A stretch of 9,503 nt of DNA. Origin: an uncultured Lachnospiraceae bacterium. Lineage in GTDB: Bacteria > Bacillota > Clostridia > Lachnospirales > Lachnospiraceae. The DNA is taken from positions 1-9,503 of the forward strand of contig CABUZU010000078.1 in NCBI GenBank assembly GCA_902496125.1. The letters run 5' to 3'. Position 1 is the first letter of the stretch. Every line of letters starts with the position of its first letter. The notes beneath the pieces are model-generated. The model searched no databases and was not told the DNA's origin. It was given only the letters and a program-made list of their open reading frames with translations. A program made the position numbers and the translations under genes. Shown piece after piece: positions 1-6,804 of the stretch.

Positions 1-674
1 AAGCATTAGAGTTTTCTGGCACTACAATTGATGAAATGAGTGTTGCTTCTAGAATGACAATGTCTAATATGGCAATCGAAGCAGGAGCAAAGGCAGGACT
101 GTTTGCACCAGATGAAAAGACTGCTAAATATTCGAATGTAGATTTAGAAGATGTTAAATGGCTTCATGCAGATGAAGATGCAAAATATTGTCGTACAATT
201 ACTTATAATGCAGAGAATTTAGTTCCTGTACTAGCTTGCCCTTCTCAGGTTGATAATATTCATCCAGTAGAAGAATTAGTAGGAACAAAATTAGACCAAG
301 TATTTATTGGTTCTTGTACCAATGGTCGTTTAGAGGATTTAGAAATTGCTGCAAAAACATTAGAAGGTAAAAAGGTAGCTCCTTATGTGAAATTAATTGT
401 AACACCAGCAAGTAGAAGTATTTACCGTGAAGCAATTAAAGCAGGATATTTAAAGACTTTAGCGAAGGCTGGTGCAATTATTACGCAGCCTGGTTGTGGA
501 CTTTGCTGTGGACGTGCATGTGGAATCTTGACAGATGGAGAGCGTGTACTTGCAACAAACAATCGAAACTTCCTAGGTCGTATGGGTACTTCAAAAGTGG
601 AAATTTTCTTAGGTTCTCCTGCGACAGCAGCTGCAAGTGCAATTGCAGGTGAAATTGTGATGCCAACTGTGTAG
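1..674 (+). CDS. Aconitase / 3-isopropylmalate dehydratase large-subunit family protein (C-terminal part, 5' truncated)
   Basis: The reading frame is open from base 3, so the gene starts before the window; about 223 residues remain of a family usually near 420. Members are [4Fe-4S] hydro-lyases that isomerise 2- and 3-hydroxy acids, as in leucine synthesis (LeuC), homoaconitase or dimethylmalate dehydratase. The visible cluster ligands are the Cys of GSCTNGR (codon 315-317) and the CxxC of PGCGLC (codons 495-497 and 504-506). The substrate-loop motif NNRNFLGRMG and the C-terminal SPATAAASAIAG block are intact. The usual CGPCLGxxxG stretch reads CGLCCGRACG here, adding two cysteines. This fits a paralogous branch better than textbook LeuC, so no symbol is given. 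No small-subunit (LeuD-like) gene follows; groES comes next behind its own promoter, so this is the last gene of its transcript. Family confidence is high; exact substrate is unknown. Confidence 0.9.
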   Translation, partial: ALEFSGTTIDEMSVASRMTMSNMAIEAGAKAGLFAPDEKTAKYSNVDLEDVKWLHADEDAKYCRTITYNAENLVPVLACPSQVDNIHPVEELVGTKLDQVFIGSCTNGRLEDLEIAAKTLEGKKVAPYVKLIVTPASRSIYREAIKAGYLKTLAKAGAIITQPGCGLCCGRACGILTDGERVLATNNRNFLGRMGTSKVEIFLGSPATAAASAIAGEIVMPTV

Positions 675-774
675 TATTTTTTACTAATTTTTGAAAAACT
701 ACAAAATAGAGAGAATAAAATAGAAAATAAAAGAAATCAAAAGAAAATGTCATGATTTACAGCCAATAACACTC

Positions 775-803
775 TTGCAAAATATAGGCAAATCGAATAA
801 GAT
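775..803 (+). promoter_or_regulatory. Predicted sigma-A promoter of groESL
   Basis: TTGCAA (775-780) and TAAGAT (798-803) are separated by 17 bases, each matching the sigma-A consensus at four of six positions. The implied transcription start, around 810, lies just before the CIRCE operator, which is the usual arrangement for HrcA-controlled groE operons. A TATAAC overlapping the -10 at 803-808 is an alternative -10. Very A-rich DNA lies upstream (about 694-750) and could act as an UP element. Confidence 0.6.
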
Positions 804-814
804 ATAACCAATCG

Positions 815-841
815 TTAGCACTCGATGGTAATGAGTGCTAA
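815..841 (+). promoter_or_regulatory. CIRCE operator (HrcA-binding inverted repeat)
   Basis: This is a perfect 9-bp inverted repeat, TTAGCACTC-N9-GAGTGCTAA, identical to the established CIRCE consensus. It lies in the predicted 5' untranslated region, 34 bases before the groES start codon. HrcA bound here represses groESL until unfolded protein titrates GroEL away from HrcA. The hrcA gene itself is not in the window. Confidence 0.97.
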
Positions 842-875
842 TAAATCGGAATTGGATTTTAGGAGGAAGATTAAA

Positions 876-1163
876 ATGAAATTAGTACCATTAGGCGATA
901 AAGTTGTATTAAAACAGAAAGAGGCAGAAGTTACTACTCAATCTGGAATTATTTTAGCCGGTGCAGGCAAAGAAAAACCACAGGAAGCTCAGGTTGTTGC
1001 TGTAGGTCCTGGTGGAAATGTTGATGGTAAAGAAGTTACTATGATGGTAAAACCTGGCGATGTTGTTATCTATTCTAAATATGCTGGAACAGAAGTTAAA
1101 TTAGATGGTGAAGAATACATCGTTGTAAGACAGAACGATATCGTAGCAATTGTAGAAGAATAA
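876..1163 (+). CDS. groES: Co-chaperonin GroES (Cpn10)
   Basis: The 95-residue product is the usual Cpn10 length. GroES forms the heptameric lid of the GroEL folding chamber in the cytoplasm. The N-terminal MKLVPLGDKVVLK block, the mobile-loop region around residues 17-36 (containing TTQSGIILAG) that contacts GroEL, and the C-terminal YIVVRQNDIVAIVE strand are all family-typical. The start at ATG 876 is chosen because AGGAGG at 861-866 is correctly spaced and the protein then begins at the family N-terminus; an in-frame upstream start at 825 would lie inside the CIRCE operator. groEL follows after 40 bases in the same operon. Heat-shock control by HrcA is expected from the CIRCE site. Confidence 0.98.
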   Translation: MKLVPLGDKVVLKQKEAEVTTQSGIILAGAGKEKPQEAQVVAVGPGGNVDGKEVTMMVKPGDVVIYSKYAGTEVKLDGEEYIVVRQNDIVAIVEE

Positions 1164-1203
1164 TCAATCTGAATAAAAATTGAATCATTGGAGGAAAACA
1201 ATC

Positions 1204-2826
1204 ATGGCAAAAGAAATTAAATATGGTGCAGATGCCAGAAAAGCTTTAGAAGCTGGTGTAAATAAATTAGCAAATACAGTAAGAGTAACCCTTGGACCTA
1301 AAGGACGTAACGTAGTTCTAGATAAAACTTATGGAACTCCATTAATCACAAACGATGGTGTTACCATTGCAAAAGAAATCGAATTAGAAGATTCTTTTGA
1401 AAACATGGGTGCTCAGTTAGTAAAAGAAGTAGCAACAAAGACAAATGACGTAGCTGGTGATGGTACTACAACAGCAACCGTTTTAGCTCAGGCTATGGTT
1501 AATGCAGGTATGAAGAACTTAGCAGCAGGTGCTAATCCTATTATCTTAAGAAAAGGTATGAAGAAAGCAACAGAAGCTGCTGTAGAAGCAATTAAGGAAA
1601 TGTCTAGCAACGTAACTGGTAAAGAACAGATTGCTAAAGTTGCAGCAATTTCTGCTGGTGATGAAGCTGTAGGTCAGATGGTAGCAGATGCAATGGAAAA
1701 AGCTACTACTGATGGTGTTATCACAATTGAAGAATCTAAATCTATGCATACTGAATTAGAAGTTGTAGAAGGTATGCAGTTTGATAGAGGTTATATTTCA
1801 GCTTACATGTGCACAAACACAGAAAAAATGCAGGCTGAATTAGAAGAGCCAATGATTTTAATTACAGATAAGAAAATCTCTAACATTCAGGAAATCCTTC
1901 CTCTATTAGAGCAAATCGTTAAAACTGGTCGTAAATTATTAATCATCGCTGAAGATGTTGAAGGCGAAGCTTTAGCTACTTTAGTTATGAATAAATTACG
2001 TGGTACTTTCACTGTTGTATGTGTTAAGGCTCCAGGTTATGGCGATAGAAGAAAAGAAATGTTAAAAGATATCGCAGTTTTAACAGGTGGTCAAGTAATC
2101 TCAGAAGAATTAGGATTAGAACTTAAAGATACCACAATGGAAATGTTAGGACGTGCAAAATCTGTTAAAGTAGAAAAAGAAAGCACAGTAATCGTTGATG
2201 GTTATGGCAGTGCTGATGAAATTCAGAATCGTATTAATCAGATTAAAGCTCAGTATGAAGTGACTTCTTCTGAATATGATAGAGAAAAATTACAAGAACG
2301 TATGGCTAAATTAGCTGGTGGTGTTGCAGTAATCCGTGTTGGTGCAGCTACTGAACCTGAAATGAAAGAAGCTAAACTTCGTATGGAAGATGCTTTAGCA
2401 GCAACTAAGGCAGCTGTAGAAGAAGGTATCATCTGTGGTGGTGGTTCTGCTTACATTCATGCTTCTAAGAAAGTAGCAGAAATGGTTAAAGACTTAACAG
2501 GTGATGAAAAGACTGGTGCTGAAATTGTATTAAAAGCATTAGAAGCTCCTTTATTCCACATCTCTGCAAATGCAGGATTAGAAGGTTCTGTAATTATTAA
2601 TAAAGTAAGAGAATCAGAAGTTGGATATGGATTTGATGCATTAAATGAAAAATATGTAAACATGGTAGAAGCAGGTATCCTAGATCCAGCTAAGGTTACA
2701 AGAAGTGCATTACAGAATGCAACTAGTGTAGCATCTACTTTACTTACAACAGAATCTGTTGTAGCTCAGATTAAAGAACCAGAACCAGCAATGCCAGCAG
2801 GAGCAGGCATGGGCGGAATGATGTAA
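1204..2826 (+). CDS. groEL: Chaperonin GroEL (Cpn60)
   Basis: The 540-residue product is full length for bacterial GroEL, the double-ring ATPase that folds proteins inside its cavity with GroES as lid. Visible hallmarks are VTLGPKGRN (residues 28-36), the nucleotide-binding NDG (D51) and GDGTTTATVLA (D86) segments, the RMEDAL...AAVEEGI block followed by GGGSAYI in the equatorial domain, and a Gly/Met-rich C-terminal tail ending GMGGMM. The start ATG 1204 (MAKEIKYG) is preceded by TGGAGG at 1189-1194; an in-frame ATG at 1180 would add eight non-homologous residues and lacks that spacing. It is the last gene of the CIRCE-controlled groESL operon and is followed after about 35 bases by a strong terminator. 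Nothing unusual is seen in the protein. Confidence 0.99.
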   Translation: MAKEIKYGADARKALEAGVNKLANTVRVTLGPKGRNVVLDKTYGTPLITNDGVTIAKEIELEDSFENMGAQLVKEVATKTNDVAGDGTTTATVLAQAMVNAGMKNLAAGANPIILRKGMKKATEAAVEAIKEMSSNVTGKEQIAKVAAISAGDEAVGQMVADAMEKATTDGVITIEESKSMHTELEVVEGMQFDRGYISAYMCTNTEKMQAELEEPMILITDKKISNIQEILPLLEQIVKTGRKLLIIAEDVEGEALATLVMNKLRGTFTVVCVKAPGYGDRRKEMLKDIAVLTGGQVISEELGLELKDTTMEMLGRAKSVKVEKESTVIVDGYGSADEIQNRINQIKAQYEVTSSEYDREKLQERMAKLAGGVAVIRVGAATEPEMKEAKLRMEDALAATKAAVEEGIICGGGSAYIHASKKVAEMVKDLTGDEKTGAEIVLKALEAPLFHISANAGLEGSVIINKVRESEVGYGFDALNEKYVNMVEAGILDPAKVTRSALQNATSVASTLLTTESVVAQIKEPEPAMPAGAGMGGMM

Positions 2827-2860
2827 GAGACGTCACTCAAATAACGATATAGTATTCACA

Positions 2861-2894
2861 AAAAACCATTGTACGAAAGTACAGTGGTTTTTTT
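2861..2894 (+). terminator. Rho-independent terminator of groESL
   Basis: A 12-bp stem (2863-2874 with 2879-2890) containing one G-U pair is closed by a stable C(GAAA)G tetraloop and runs directly into eight consecutive T bases (2888-2894 plus the stem end). It separates groESL from the CODH-like operon whose promoter starts 20 bases further on. Confidence 0.93.
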
Positions 2895-2914
2895 GTTGTA
2901 AAAGATAAAACCTA

Positions 2915-2943
2915 TTGACAAGCTAGGAAAACTAGTGTATGAT
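2915..2943 (+). promoter_or_regulatory. Predicted sigma-A promoter of the CODH-like/ABC transporter operon
   Basis: A consensus -35 TTGACA (2915-2920) and a near-consensus -10 TATGAT (2938-2943, five of six) are separated by the optimal 17 bases. This leaves an untranslated leader of about 55 bases before the ATG at 3006. It is the only strong promoter seen upstream of the four genes ending at 7574. Confidence 0.82.
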
Positions 2944-2946
2944 ACA
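2936..2946. promoter_or_regulatory. Candidate operator palindrome overlapping the -10 box
   Basis: TGTAT-G-ATACA is an exact 5-bp inverted repeat around one central base and covers the -10 hexamer. Repressors of the GntR type often bind palindromes of similar look in this position. A short CTAG-N5-CTAG repeat also lies in the promoter spacer (2923-2935). With only 11 bp, chance is a real possibility, and no regulator gene is in the window. Confidence 0.3.
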
Positions 2947-3005
2947 AGAAATCAACACGAAAACGCAGTAAATTGATAGGAATAAGTGTATATAAGGAGA
3001 AGGAT

Positions 3006-5048
3006 ATGGCAAAGAAAAATCACATTCACAATCACAGAGCGTTAATCGGCTTTGATGAGCATGGTATTCCAACCGTTGTAGCAAAAGCAGACCATCAAGA
3101 TGAGACAGACGATAAGGCATTTATCAGAGATTATATGAATGCAGTTAATGAATATAAAAAGACATTTCCATCGAAACAAGATGTAATTGATAAAACACCT
3201 GACCCAGCAGTAAGAGAGATGTTACTACGTGCAGAGCAATTAGGAATTGATACAACATTTGATCGTTTTGATGCACAAAAACCACAGTGTAGTTTTGGTA
3301 TGGCAGGGATTTGCTGTAAGATTTGTACGATGGGACCTTGTAGAATCACTCCTAAGAGTCCAAGAGGAATTTGTGGTGCAGATGCAGATTTAATTGTTGC
3401 AAGAAATTTACTTCGCTCCGCAGCAGCAGGTGCAGCACAGCACGGTATGCATGCAAGAGAGGTAATGCTTTCTTTAAAATGGGCAGCAGAAGGAAAATTA
3501 GATATTCCGATTGTTGGAAAACAAAAAGTAAAAGATGTAGCAAAGGCATTTGGTATTAAGACAGAGCATCGTTCCTTTAAAAAGATTGCATCAGATGTAG
3601 CGGATGTATTATTAGAAGATTTATCTCGTACCGTTCCTGGTGAATATAAAACGATTAAAGCATTTGCCCCACCAGAACGTCAGAAAGTATGGGAGGAACT
3701 TGATATTTTACCAATTAGTGCTTACCATGAAGTATTTGAAGCTTATCATAAATCTGGACAGTCAACCGATGGTGATTGGAGAAGTATTATGCAACAGTTT
3801 CTTCGTTGTGGACTTGCATTTACCTTCTCAGGAGTTATGGGAGCTTCGCTTGCAACCGATAGTTTATTTGGTGTAGGAGATGTTGTTACATCAAAAGTAA
3901 ATATTGGAGCGTTAGAAAAAGGCTATGTTAATATTGCTGTTCATGGACATCTACCAACCTTAGTAAGTGAAATCGTAAAAGTTGGTAAGGATGAGAAATT
4001 CATTGAGCTTGCAAAATCAAAAGGAGCAAAAGGAATCCGTTTTTATGGAATCTGCTGTTCAGGACTTGCAGCAATGTATCGTTATGGTGGAGTAATTCCA
4101 CTATCCAATGCAGTTTCAGCAGAGCTAGTACTTGCAACCGGTGCACTTGATTTATGGGTAGCCGATGTACAGGATGTATTTCCTTCTATTATGGATGTTG
4201 CACGTTGTTTTAAGACTGTAGTAGTTACAACAAGTGATTCTGCAAGACTTCCAGGAGCAGAAAGATACGAATACGACCATCATCATTCAAACATTGGTCA
4301 GACAAGACAGTTAGCAGAACAAATCGTAACAAGAGCAATTGAAAGCTTCGAAGCTCGTAAAGGAATTCCAGTTTATATTCCACCTTATGAAGTAGAAGCA
4401 GAAGTTGGATTTTCTGTAGAATATATAGGAAAACGTTTTGGTGGATTTAAGCCACTTGCAGATGCATTAAAGAGTGGAAAAATCCTTGGTGTAGTAAATA
4501 TGGTTGGCTGTAATAATCCTAAGGTTTTATATGAAAAGGCCATTGTGGATGTAGCCGATGTTTTAATTAAGAATAATGTACTTATTTTATCAAATGGTTG
4601 TGCATCATTTCCATTAATGAAATTAGGATATTGTAACAAAGATGCAGCATCTAAAGCAGGTGAGGGATTAAAAGAATTCTTAGGCGATTTACCACCTGTA
4701 TGGCATGTAGGTGAATGTATTGACAATACTCGTTCTTCAGGAATCTTTGGTGGACTTGCGAATGAATGTGGTCATAAAATTTATGAAATGCCTTATGCAT
4801 TTACTTCTCCAGAATGGGGTAATGAAAAAGGTATCGATGCTGCATTAGGATTTCGATTAATGGGTGTAAGCTCCTACCATTGTGTAGAGGCTCAAATCCA
4901 TGGTTCTAAAAATGTCATTGAATTTTTAAAAGAAGGAACAAGAGAATTATTAGGTTCTACAATGAATGTAGATACAGACCCTGTATCACTTGGCAATAAA
5001 ATTGTAGAAGATATTAAGAAAAAGAGAAAAGCCCTCGGTTGGGACTAA
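3006..5048 (+). CDS. Deviant anaerobic carbon-monoxide dehydrogenase (CooS family) lacking one active-site cysteine
   Basis: The 680-residue protein has the full Ni-CODH scaffold. D-cluster cysteines are C95 and C103; B-cluster cysteines are C104, C107, C112 and C123. Of the active-site (C-cluster) ligands, the HGH histidine motif (313-315), C351 (GICCSG), C502 (GCNN), C532 (NGC) and C571 (GEC) are kept, as is the catalytic-lysine equivalent K608. The position of C333 in C. hydrogenoformans CODH-II is aspartate D390 (DVQD instead of D-x-Q-C). The His relay is partly kept (H146, H149, then Arg). The N-terminus is about 55 residues longer than in CODH-II and starts His-rich (HIHNH). ATG 3006 is preceded by AAGGAGAAGG. 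No cooC, cooF or acs genes lie nearby; an ABC importer operon follows after 25 bases. True CODHs interconvert CO and CO2, but the lost ligand makes that doubtful here. Related deviant CooS proteins are known to carry an Fe/S/O cluster. Family is certain; reaction is unknown. Confidence 0.93.
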   Translation: MAKKNHIHNHRALIGFDEHGIPTVVAKADHQDETDDKAFIRDYMNAVNEYKKTFPSKQDVIDKTPDPAVREMLLRAEQLGIDTTFDRFDAQKPQCSFGMAGICCKICTMGPCRITPKSPRGICGADADLIVARNLLRSAAAGAAQHGMHAREVMLSLKWAAEGKLDIPIVGKQKVKDVAKAFGIKTEHRSFKKIASDVADVLLEDLSRTVPGEYKTIKAFAPPERQKVWEELDILPISAYHEVFEAYHKSGQSTDGDWRSIMQQFLRCGLAFTFSGVMGASLATDSLFGVGDVVTSKVNIGALEKGYVNIAVHGHLPTLVSEIVKVGKDEKFIELAKSKGAKGIRFYGICCSGLAAMYRYGGVIPLSNAVSAELVLATGALDLWVADVQDVFPSIMDVARCFKTVVVTTSDSARLPGAERYEYDHHHSNIGQTRQLAEQIVTRAIESFEARKGIPVYIPPYEVEAEVGFSVEYIGKRFGGFKPLADALKSGKILGVVNMVGCNNPKVLYEKAIVDVADVLIKNNVLILSNGCASFPLMKLGYCNKDAASKAGEGLKEFLGDLPPVWHVGECIDNTRSSGIFGGLANECGHKIYEMPYAFTSPEWGNEKGIDAALGFRLMGVSSYHCVEAQIHGSKNVIEFLKEGTRELLGSTMNVDTDPVSLGNKIVEDIKKKRKALGWD

Positions 5049-5073
5049 TCGTTAGAATAGGGGAGGAAAACTT

Positions 5074-6033
5074 ATGAAAAAACGTATTTTAGCATTAGCA
5101 CTTAGTGTATTTTTAGCATTCTCATTAACTGCTTGTGGAAGTTCTTCTAAGGAGACTACCGCCACACAGAGCAGTCAAAGTACATCAGAAGATGCCATTA
5201 AAATTGCTTATTTACCGATTACTCATGCACTTGCTTTATTTGAAGAAGCAGAAGAATTAAAAAATAATACAGGATTAAATGTAGAACTTGTTAAATATGG
5301 TTCTTGGCCAGAACTATTAGACGCATTAAACAGCGGTCATGTAGACGGTGCTTCTGTATTAGTAGAGCTTGCAATGAAGTCTGTTGAAGAAGGAATTGGT
5401 ATTAAAGCTGTAGCATTAGGACATAAAGATGGTAATGTCATTGTAGCTTCAAATGATATTAAGTCTGCTGCTGATTTAAAAGGAAAAACATTTGCTATTC
5501 CTCATCGTCAATCCTCACACAATATTTTATTAAATGATGAATTAGCAAGTGCTGGATTAACCGTAGATGATGTAAAGGTAACTGAACTTGCACCTACTGA
5601 AATGCCTTCTGCACTTGCAAGTGGACAGATTGATGCATATTGTGTTGCAGAACCATTTGGAGCAAAGGCAGTAGCATTAGGTGTAGGTCATGTCTTAAAT
5701 TATTCAGAGGATTTATGGAAAGATTCTCTATGCTGTGCACTTGTATTAACCGATAACTTTATTAACAGCAATAAAGAAAAAGCAACTCAGTTTGTAGAAG
5801 CTTATAAAACTGCTGGTAAGAATTTAACAACGGATAAGGCAAAAGAAGTTGCCAAAGAATATCTAGGACAGGATGAAAAGGTATTAGACCTTTCCTTACA
5901 GTGGATTTCTTATGACGACCTTGATATTACAAAGGATATCTATGATAGTTTAGTGGAGAAAGTTAAAAAATATGGACTTTCTGATAATCCACCAGCTTAT
6001 GATAAATTTGTAGAAAATCTTACACAGGAGTAG
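5074..6033 (+). CDS. ABC transporter substrate-binding lipoprotein, NMT1/SsuA/TauA-like (nitrate/sulfonate/taurine type)
   Basis: This 319-residue lipoprotein captures a ligand outside the membrane and delivers it to the permease encoded next. A lipoprotein signal peptide is clear: basic MKKR, a hydrophobic core and the lipobox LTAC with the lipidated Cys at 21, then a Ser/Thr-rich linker to about residue 40. The mature domain has the two-lobed NMT1 pattern: IKIAYLPITHAL (42-53), the DLKGKTFAIPHRQSSHNILL stretch (134-153) and ELAPTEMPSALASGQIDAYCVAEPFGAKA (171-199). The family binds nitrate, sulfonates, taurine, bicarbonate or thiamine-pyrimidine precursors, and the ligand cannot be read from sequence. 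ATG 5074 has GGGGAGG seven bases upstream. The gene lies 25 bp after the CODH-like gene and directly abuts the permease start region, so all are probably co-transcribed. Confidence 0.9.
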   Translation: MKKRILALALSVFLAFSLTACGSSSKETTATQSSQSTSEDAIKIAYLPITHALALFEEAEELKNNTGLNVELVKYGSWPELLDALNSGHVDGASVLVELAMKSVEEGIGIKAVALGHKDGNVIVASNDIKSAADLKGKTFAIPHRQSSHNILLNDELASAGLTVDDVKVTELAPTEMPSALASGQIDAYCVAEPFGAKAVALGVGHVLNYSEDLWKDSLCCALVLTDNFINSNKEKATQFVEAYKTAGKNLTTDKAKEVAKEYLGQDEKVLDLSLQWISYDDLDITKDIYDSLVEKVKKYGLSDNPPAYDKFVENLTQE

Positions 6034-6037
6034 GTGG
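6026..6037 (+). promoter_or_regulatory. Ribosome binding region that decides the permease start
   Basis: AGGAG (6026-6030) overlaps the end of the preceding gene and AGGTGG (6032-6037) follows at once. The AGGTGG is five bases from TTG 6043. The in-frame GTG at 6034 is only three bases from AGGAG and would overlap the second motif. TTG 6043 is therefore preferred, suggesting translational coupling to the substrate-binding protein. Confidence 0.5.
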
Positions 6038-6042
6038 TTACA

Positions 6043-6804
6043 TTGAAAAAATTATTGTCGATTAAAAATGTTGTTGTTTCCTTTGTAATCTTAATTGCCA
6101 TTTGGCAACTTGCATTTAATTTAAGTAATTTTAATGAAGCTTTGTTTCCAGCACCGATTCATGCATTAGAAGCATTGATTCAGATGATTACAGATGGTTC
6201 GATTTTTGTAAATATTTTAGCAAGTTTATACCGTTTTGCACTTGGTTATATTAGTGCAGTAGTTGTAGCAGTGTTACTTGGTTTATTATTAGGATGGTTT
6301 CCAGGAATTTTTAAATATATTAATCCAATCGTACAAATCCTAAGACCAATTTCACCAATGGCATGGATGCCATTTATCGTACTTTGGGCTGGTATTGGGG
6401 ATACACCGGCAATAGTTATTATTTTCATTGCTGCATTCTTTCCAGTTTTACTATCCACTGTTTCAGCAGTAGCAAATATTGACCAAATTTATTTAAAAGT
6501 ATCAAAAAACTTTGGTATTAAGCAGCCTCAGATTTTATGGAAAGTCATTCTTCCTGCTGCATTTCCACAGATTGCAAATAGTATTCATTTAGCACTTGGA
6601 ACGGCATGGGTGTTTTTAGTTGCAGGTGAAATGGTTGGTTCACAGTCAGGACTTGGATATTTAATTATTGATTGTCGTAACAATCTTAGAGCAGATATGT
6701 TACTTGCAACGATCGTGGTAATTGGTGTAATAGGATTAATCTTAGATACACTGTTAAAGAAATTAGAAAATTATATTTTACGATTTTGGGGAGGTATTAA
6801 GTAA
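6043..6804 (+). CDS. ABC transporter permease, SsuC/TauC-like (BPD_transp_1 family)
   Basis: The 253-residue inner-membrane protein forms the importer channel, presumably as a homodimer. About six hydrophobic segments are visible, near residues 10-27, 68-86, 103-118, 121-141, 183-199 and 219-236. The cytoplasmic coupling loop (EAA-like) lies at about 151-177, with G158 and the ILPAAFPQI end, and would dock on the ATPase. The RPISPMAWMPFIVLWAGIGD stretch is typical of SsuC/TauC permeases. The start is taken as TTG 6043; GTG 6034, directly after the previous stop codon, is the alternative and would add three residues. The stop codon overlaps the ATPase start by one base (TAATG), so the three transporter genes are translationally coupled. 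Substrate is unknown. Confidence 0.92.
   Translation: MKKLLSIKNVVVSFVILIAIWQLAFNLSNFNEALFPAPIHALEALIQMITDGSIFVNILASLYRFALGYISAVVVAVLLGLLLGWFPGIFKYINPIVQILRPISPMAWMPFIVLWAGIGDTPAIVIIFIAAFFPVLLSTVSAVANIDQIYLKVSKNFGIKQPQILWKVILPAAFPQIANSIHLALGTAWVFLVAGEMVGSQSGLGYLIIDCRNNLRADMLLATIVVIGVIGLILDTLLKKLENYILRFWGGIK

Noticed and set aside
671..709. Possible terminator after the aconitase-family gene
   Set aside because: The only foldable stems (TAGTA/TACTA, or GTAGT with a bulge pairing ACTAC) are short and nearly all A-T, and the second has no T-run after it. A termination function cannot be supported, although one is expected here.
481..753. Open frame on the minus strand over the end of the aconitase-family gene
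   Set aside because: Phe/Leu/His/Gln-rich, low-complexity product, antisense to a clear coding sequence and to an A-rich spacer; no ribosome binding site or family resemblance.
825..875. Earlier in-frame start for groES
   Set aside because: It would start inside the CIRCE operator, lacks a ribosome binding site and adds residues absent from the Cpn10 family; ATG 876 has AGGAGG at the right distance.
3371..3876. Two short plus-strand open frames inside the CODH-like gene, and minus-strand frames across it
   Set aside because: They lie in other frames of a highly conserved coding sequence, have biased compositions and show no start signals.
3006..5048. Reading the CODH-like gene as part of the Wood-Ljungdahl pathway or a CO-oxidising hydrogenase complex
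   Set aside because: No acs, cooC, cooF or hydrogenase genes are adjacent, and an active-site ligand is missing. The rest of the genome is not visible, so a true CODH could exist elsewhere.
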